Of a DNA stretch of 64,000 nucleotides, positions 59,263 through 64,000 are shown piece by piece (position 1 is the stretch's first letter; each line of letters begins with the position of its first letter). The notes below the pieces were generated by a model. It was not told the DNA's origin and did no database searches. It was given only the letters and a program-made list of their open reading frames with translations. Location: assembly GCF_000699445.3 (NCBI RefSeq), contig NC_067199.1, positions 29,472,402 to 29,536,401 of the forward strand, written 5' to 3'. This DNA is from Schistosoma haematobium (Eukaryota > Platyhelminthes > Trematoda > Strigeidida > Schistosomatidae). The position numbers and the translations under genes are program-made.

Positions 59263-61835
59263 ATAGTATTGTATAAAAAAGTTATTCATATTATTTTGAC
59301 AGTGAACTAGAAAATTCATGAATCGAATATGTTGTAAGTCATAGGTTTTGATAGTTCTTAATGAACATTAAAAACATTTTGAAAAAATCAGTAGGAATTT
59401 CTTGAGGATAGAAAAATATCTAGTTTATTAGAACTGGGTATACTATGAACTAAACGTTTGTCATTAGTTACACTTATTGGAAATTGTGTGTTGTGAAGTA
59501 AATCGATAATAATTTTTTGTAATAAAGTGGATGATAAAAATATGAAATTTCAAAATAAATTTCGTTATAAACTAACAGTGATTGAAGAACTACTAAGAAT
59601 CAGAAAGTATTAGGCTGTAACCTTCAGTTCGTTCGTAAGTCAACTGTAGGATGTACTCTTTATTACATGAAATGTTTAAATGGCATTTACAAGAACTTCA
59701 TATTTTCCTATTCTGGTACCATTGGCAATGCTTCAAATTAACTCAGTTCACCGAACAACTTTATCATAACAATCTGTTAAAATCGATAGTGTTAATCAAT
59801 TCAGTAAACCAGTTCAAAAGTGAAGGTAGATTTTGATCCCTAAACTGAACATACATTTTTATCTTTAAATTTAAGTATGTAAACCACTAAGCTAGGAAGT
59901 CTATCTATGATATTTTAAAAAATGTCTACTTCAATAAAAAATAAATATAACTGTAAAGAAGTAAAACATCCGATGCATGTCCAAAAATGATCGTTAAAAT
60001 CTTAAAATATCAATATATGAAGCATTAGAGTTCATTAAAAAAGTACAGGCTGAAAGGAACGAAATAAAATATTATCTCCAATAAACGTCAATCACCATAC
60101 CCACCAAGTGAAAATAAAAATAACTAGTAACTAAAAGTCTTTAAATATTTATCAAAATATAGAATTTCATTTTACTGAAATAAAGAAGCAATGACCTATG
60201 TTATCTCATGGAGTCCCTATTTTTAATTACCAAAATCTATTTTAAGCGCTAACATCCAAGAGCCATGTGTATGAGAAGACTTTCTGTCCCTAAAATGCAG
60301 GCATTATAGACTAATAGATTGTATCTCAACTGATAGGACTCAGTATGTTATTTAATATTGACATGCTCCAATAATAATTATTAGACTAACACTTTTAACT
60401 CAACTAACGGTCATTTTTATTGTGGATCATGAAAAATACCATATATAGACACATTTGTATTCGTTTCTTTGTAATGTTTAAGTTTAAATATGATGTAATT
60501 ACAAACCCGGTCTGATTATATTTAATTCTGTACTAACTAAACATGGTAATAACATCTGATTGAACAAAATGAATAACAGATATAGTATTTATGACTATTC
60601 ATCTCACATATTGTATTATTCCATTGATTTTTTAATAACTTAATGTTTTGGAAATAATCGACAAACCAACCGAAAATCTATCTGTACATTTTTACATGTG
60701 TTTTTATACTCTTATGTTATTAAATTTGTTCCTATCAATCAAAATTAAGTCATATAAACAATACAGTAGGTTAAGAAAATAAATTGGCAAATTTGAGGAA
60801 AAATGAAAATTAGAAAACTTTTTTTCATTTACTTTTGCTTTTATCCTTAAATACATTTGTTATTTAATCAAGACCTTGATTCTGATTATTAGCACCATCA
60901 TTATTATGAATATTCTAACCAAATTTCAAATATCTTCTGTAACTTATCTAAAGTTCATGAAATGTTTCTTATTCTTCATAATAACGAACTCAGTGAATTC
61001 ATGAACAAGAGATAATGTACAAATAAATGTTTAAAGAGTTTATACATAAGGAAGTGATGGACAAGAAATCACGGTTAACTTCAACTACCAAACACCTTAA
61101 CATATTGGATATTATGTAAAGTCATCGAGGTGATCAGCTGCATTAAAAGATTGATGAAGCAGAACATTGGTCACTAACTAGTAATCAATCAACAGTATTA
61201 AGAAAGTAATATGCTGAACAAGAAGATATTTCACAATTTAGAATAAAATCAGCTTTTGTGTATCAATTTACACCAAACCAAACAGATTGACATTATTTCT
61301 AAAGAACTATCTAGAATCCTACTACGACATATTAATTTTTAAAACTTTGAAATGGAATTTTTCTGAATAAATTTTCGATAAAAAGATGTCAGTTGAAAAC
61401 ATAATGGGAAATAATTCCCACTACCAAATGTAATAGCTGACTTATTTAAGTCGGAGTGTAATAATGATTGATCTGAAACACATTTTGAGCTAATTGATTT
61501 ATTCATAGTAACAAAAGACCAGATAGTTCAGATCCATATCTCTAAAAAAATTGAACTAAAGAACTCAGCGTTAATGCAATTCCTGTAACAATAACATAGC
61601 CTAAATAAAAACAATAAGTAATTATCAAAAAGAAATCCCCTATACCTTTAATTGGTATAATCACAATGTTTTTTCAGTTAGCCAGATGTTTAAGTAGGAT
61701 TGATAACATATTCCAGATAATCTCAACGATCTGTACCTTTAGGGTATAATATAGCCACCAAATAAGTAGTAATGGTGTTAAACAAGTTGTTCTAGTCAAA
61801 AAAGTATAAATTAACACCTGCAAAGTTAGAAAGAT
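59263..61835 (-). other. PMCA intron or upstream DNA, no feature recognised
   Basis: 2.6 kb of AT-rich sequence. The only frames are short and unsupported (for example 59651-59836). No PMCA exon found. Confidence 0.5.
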
Positions 61836-61845
61836 TCTCAGCCTG

Positions 61846-62268
61846 TTACTCCTCGTGAAGAAGCATAGGCCGCTCCCCAGCATTCTCTATCCAACCCTGT
61901 CCGGGCGATCCTTTCCGGTTGTTATTCATCCTTTTCATATCTGATTCTATTTCCCAACGTAATGTGTTCTTTGACCTTCCTCTTTTCCGATTCCCTTCAG
62001 GATCCCAAGTTAGAGCTTTCCTCGTGATGCAGTTTGGTGATTCGTGTAGTGTATGTCCTATCCATTTCCATCGTCTTTTCCTAATTTCCTCTTCAGCTGG
62101 AAGCTGGTTTGTTCTCTCCCACAATAGGCTGTTGCTGATGGTGTCCGGCCAATGGATGTTGAGTATCTTGCGTAGACAACCATTTATAAATACTTGTACC
62201 TTATTGATGGTGGTTGTTGTGGTTCTCGAAGTTTCAGCTCCGTACAGTAGAACTGTCTTAACAGTCAT
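61846..62268 (-). pseudogene. RTE reverse transcriptase C-terminal segment
   Basis: 140 residues: [95 protein letters not shown]. This tail follows the RT domain in RTE elements. It is separated from the RT frame by a stop at 62314. Confidence 0.88.
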
Positions 62269-62313
62269 ATTGAATATTCTGACTTTTATATTGGTTGAAA
62301 GTTGTTTTGAGTT

Positions 62314-62784
62314 CTATATGTTCTTCAATTGTAGGAATGCTGCCCTTGCTCTGCCAATCCTCACCTTTACGTCTGCTTTTGATCCTCCTCGTTTATCGAT
62401 GATGCTTCCCAGGTGTGTGAAGGATCCTAGATCTTCCAGAGTTTCGCCATCAAGTGTGATTGGATTGCTGTTCTCCGTGTTGTATTTGAGGACCTTGGTT
62501 TTCCCCTTGTGCATGTTGAGGCCTAGTGATGCAGAAACTGCTGCTACATTGGCTATCTTTATCTGCGTTTGTTCGTGTGTATGCGATAGGAGGGCTGGGT
62601 CATCTGCGAAGTTCAAATCGTCTAATTGGTTTTGAGCTGTCCATTGTATGCTGTGTTTTCCCTCAGATGTCGAAGTCTTGATAATCCAGTCGAACACCAG
62701 AAGAAAGAGGAAGGGAGGGAGTATACAGCCTTGTCTGACTCCGGTTCTTACTCGGAATGCATCTGTCATCTGTCCTCCATACAC
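62314..62784 (-). pseudogene. RTE reverse transcriptase palm and thumb
   Basis: 156 residues with the motif-B region (VRTGVRQGCILPPFLF; Pro where Ser is usual) and the catalytic box FADD (NFADDPALLSH; Leu to Pro after the Asp pair compared with the other copy). The Asp of motif A lies outside the retained sequence because the internal deletion ends just after it. Confidence 0.88.
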
Positions 62785-63014
62785 GACCTTGCACTGTAGT
62801 CCGTCGTATGAGTTCCGGATAATGTTGACAGTCTTCTCAAGAACTCCATGGTGTCGGAGAAGTTTCCATAACGTTCTCCTATCTACACTCCGCCTGTAGA
62901 TCTTCTAGAGTTACTGCCTGTCCCAAGCCCGGTTATAGGAGGAGGGTTGGGCATGGGGTGAGCGACTACATCTCGTAGAAAAATAACTCGCTAAAAAAAC
63001 GCTAACCAGAGAAA

Positions 63015-63539
63015 ATAATTCAAATCATTTCAGTGTTTAGCTAGACAAATTTTGTCCCTACATAAAATATCATGAAATGAGAAAAATAAAAGCATGAAAA
63101 AACCAAGACAAGATAATAACACAAGAAACTACTGACTGTTTATGTGATTTGTATTGCACCACAAAGCTTTTTCCGAAAACTGAAGATCTTAAATGATGGA
63201 ATTGATTTAGAAATGCATTCATTCTTTAACTTTTTCCAAATCATAAACTATCCATTAACGTTTAATAATTTTATTTTCTAAATAATTATATGTCTTATCT
63301 AGTTCAGTTCAGAGAGTGACTTTTTTCATATGTTAATAAAAAGTTCAAACTCCCGAAATGATTGTATTTTGTGACTAAATGGCACATTAACTTGTTTTTC
63401 TGATCTTGTTTTACTCTGTTATCTGCCGACTGACAATACAATGATTTGGTTGTTTAATTTAGATATTCTCCACATTTTTGGAAAAAAAACCCAGCTGAGT
63501 ACAAATTCATTTTTGTATTCAGTGTTTGGATTTTCCCGT
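63015..63539. other. AT-rich spacer, nothing recognised
   Basis: No coding frame, RNA gene or repeat I can support between the RTE fragment and the hammerhead repeats. Confidence 0.5.
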
Positions 63540-63710
63540 TGATGTTTAGGACTGCAATTGATCAGTCGCTGTTTCGCAGATTTGGACCCTGTGAGGTTTG
63601 CCTAGATACGGTTTTAGATCACAGGCATTCTAGGCAGAGATGGATAGTAGCTAGCAGTGGGATCCAAGACGCGTGTTTCGTCCAACCTAGTGTCTACTGA
63701 ACTCAGTTGT
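63540..63710 (-). repeat. Partial SM-alpha-like hammerhead repeat, inverted
   Basis: On the minus strand: GGACGAAACACGCGTCTTGG, then ATCCCACTGCTAGC, the 3' half of the hammerhead (closing strand of stem II, GAAA core, stem III, GTC cleavage triplet, stem I) with sound wording. The CTGATGA half is replaced by unrelated sequence (CAGTAGACACTAGGTT), so it is only half a ribozyme. It lies in inverted orientation to the repeat that follows at 63740. Confidence 0.75.
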
Positions 63711-63739
63711 TAAGTGTATAACGTGATGTCGTTTGAAAA

Positions 63740-63866
63740 GAACGTTATTTAGTTCGAGTAACGGAGTGAACACCAACTCTGGGATACAGGTACATCCAGC
63801 TGACGAGTCCCAAATAAGACGTAACACACTTCCCGAATTCCACTGCTAGCCACCATCCGTCTCTGC
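63740..63866 (+). repeat. SM-alpha-like hammerhead repeat, decayed core
   Basis: 63788-63850: stem I strand ATCCAG, core CTGACGA (the variable seventh base is C), G, loop CAAATA with stem II TCC/AGA (one mismatch), C, then GTAAC in place of GAAAC, which changes an invariant core A. The downstream stem I strand reads GAATTCCACTG. Flanks GAGTGAACACCAACTCTGGG and CTAGCCACCATCCGTCTCTG match the copy at 59140. It is inactive by inspection. Confidence 0.8.
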
Positions 63867-64000
63867 TTATAATTATTTTATTTATTTTAATCAAACAAAC
63901 AAAAGTATTGTTCTCTACTCAGTTCTATAGTACACATCCTACATCATATTCACTGTCTTATTTTCTTATAATGTATTAATCAAGTATTATCCTAACGGAT

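Larger units (their letters stand above)
61836..63014 (-). mobile_element. Internally deleted RTE-type LINE (SR2-like)
   Basis: Minus strand. The 5' part (63014 to about 62905) is the start of the element upstream of the endonuclease (sense TTAGCGAGTTATTTTTCTAC, CCCATGCCCAACCCTCCTCC). It is joined directly to RT at SVDRRTLWKLLRHHGVLEKT (from about 62895). The endonuclease and N-terminal RT are missing. RT then reads CKVVYGGQMTDAFRVRTG, VRQGCILPPFLFLLVFDWI, NFADDPALLSHTHEQTQIK, and after a stop (62314) [34 protein letters not shown], ending near 61836. It is about 95% like the copy at 20231-21045 by eye. I found no clear target-site duplication. Confidence 0.9.

Noticed and set aside
1..64000. 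CRISPR arrays, bacterial operons, rRNA or complete tRNA genes
   Set aside because: None seen. The only tRNA-like signal is the B box inside SINE-like repeats, and the regular repeats are simple microsatellites.

Overview
The window is nuclear DNA of a parasitic flatworm, almost certainly a blood fluke (Schistosoma). The reasons are a CsRn1/Boudicca-type Ty3/Gypsy element, RTE-type LINE fragments of the SR2 kind, SM-alpha-like repeats carrying relics of hammerhead ribozymes, AT-rich introns full of (TA)n tracts, and genes split into small phase-consistent exons. No bacterial, organellar or CRISPR-like features are seen. The species cannot be fixed from sequence alone.

Layout. 1-8827: two near-identical minus-strand copies of a Ty3/Gypsy retrotransposon in tandem, separated by 258 bp that probably hold most of a shared LTR. 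Both copies lack the same part of reverse transcriptase. 9071-12807: a different plus-strand Ty3/Gypsy element with 166-bp LTRs and an intact 5-bp target-site duplication, also missing the RT palm. 12808-17340: old, mostly unrecognisable DNA with one CR1/Jockey-like LINE relic at 16600-17030. 17350-17835: a complete intronless-looking frataxin gene on the plus strand. 20231-21045: a 5'-truncated RTE LINE with a 12-bp target-site duplication.

25390-55600: the 3' part of a plasma-membrane calcium ATPase (PMCA, ATP2B family) gene on the minus strand. Eight internal exons encode 753 residues, from just before the phosphorylation site to the middle of the calmodulin-binding domain. I found three alternative terminal exons (35129-35377, 28870-29715, 25390-25665). 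Each has an acceptor in phase 0 and its own stop codon, and each would replace the second half of the calmodulin-binding domain. The splice point is the same one where mammalian PMCAs switch their C-termini. The 5' exons lie beyond position 64000. The introns carry fold-back SINE-like repeats with a tRNA-type B box, microsatellites and other dispersed repeats.

55601-64000: intron or upstream sequence of the same gene, with two hammerhead-bearing repeats, a third partial one and an internally deleted RTE LINE (61836-63014).

Frataxin (plus) and PMCA (minus) are convergent. They share no pathway beyond metal handling in a broad sense, so the arrangement is probably incidental. The main candidate novelty is the three-way alternative C-terminus of the schistosome calcium pump. 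The mobile elements supply several well-marked molecular fossils: shared lesions, target-site duplications and decayed ribozymes.
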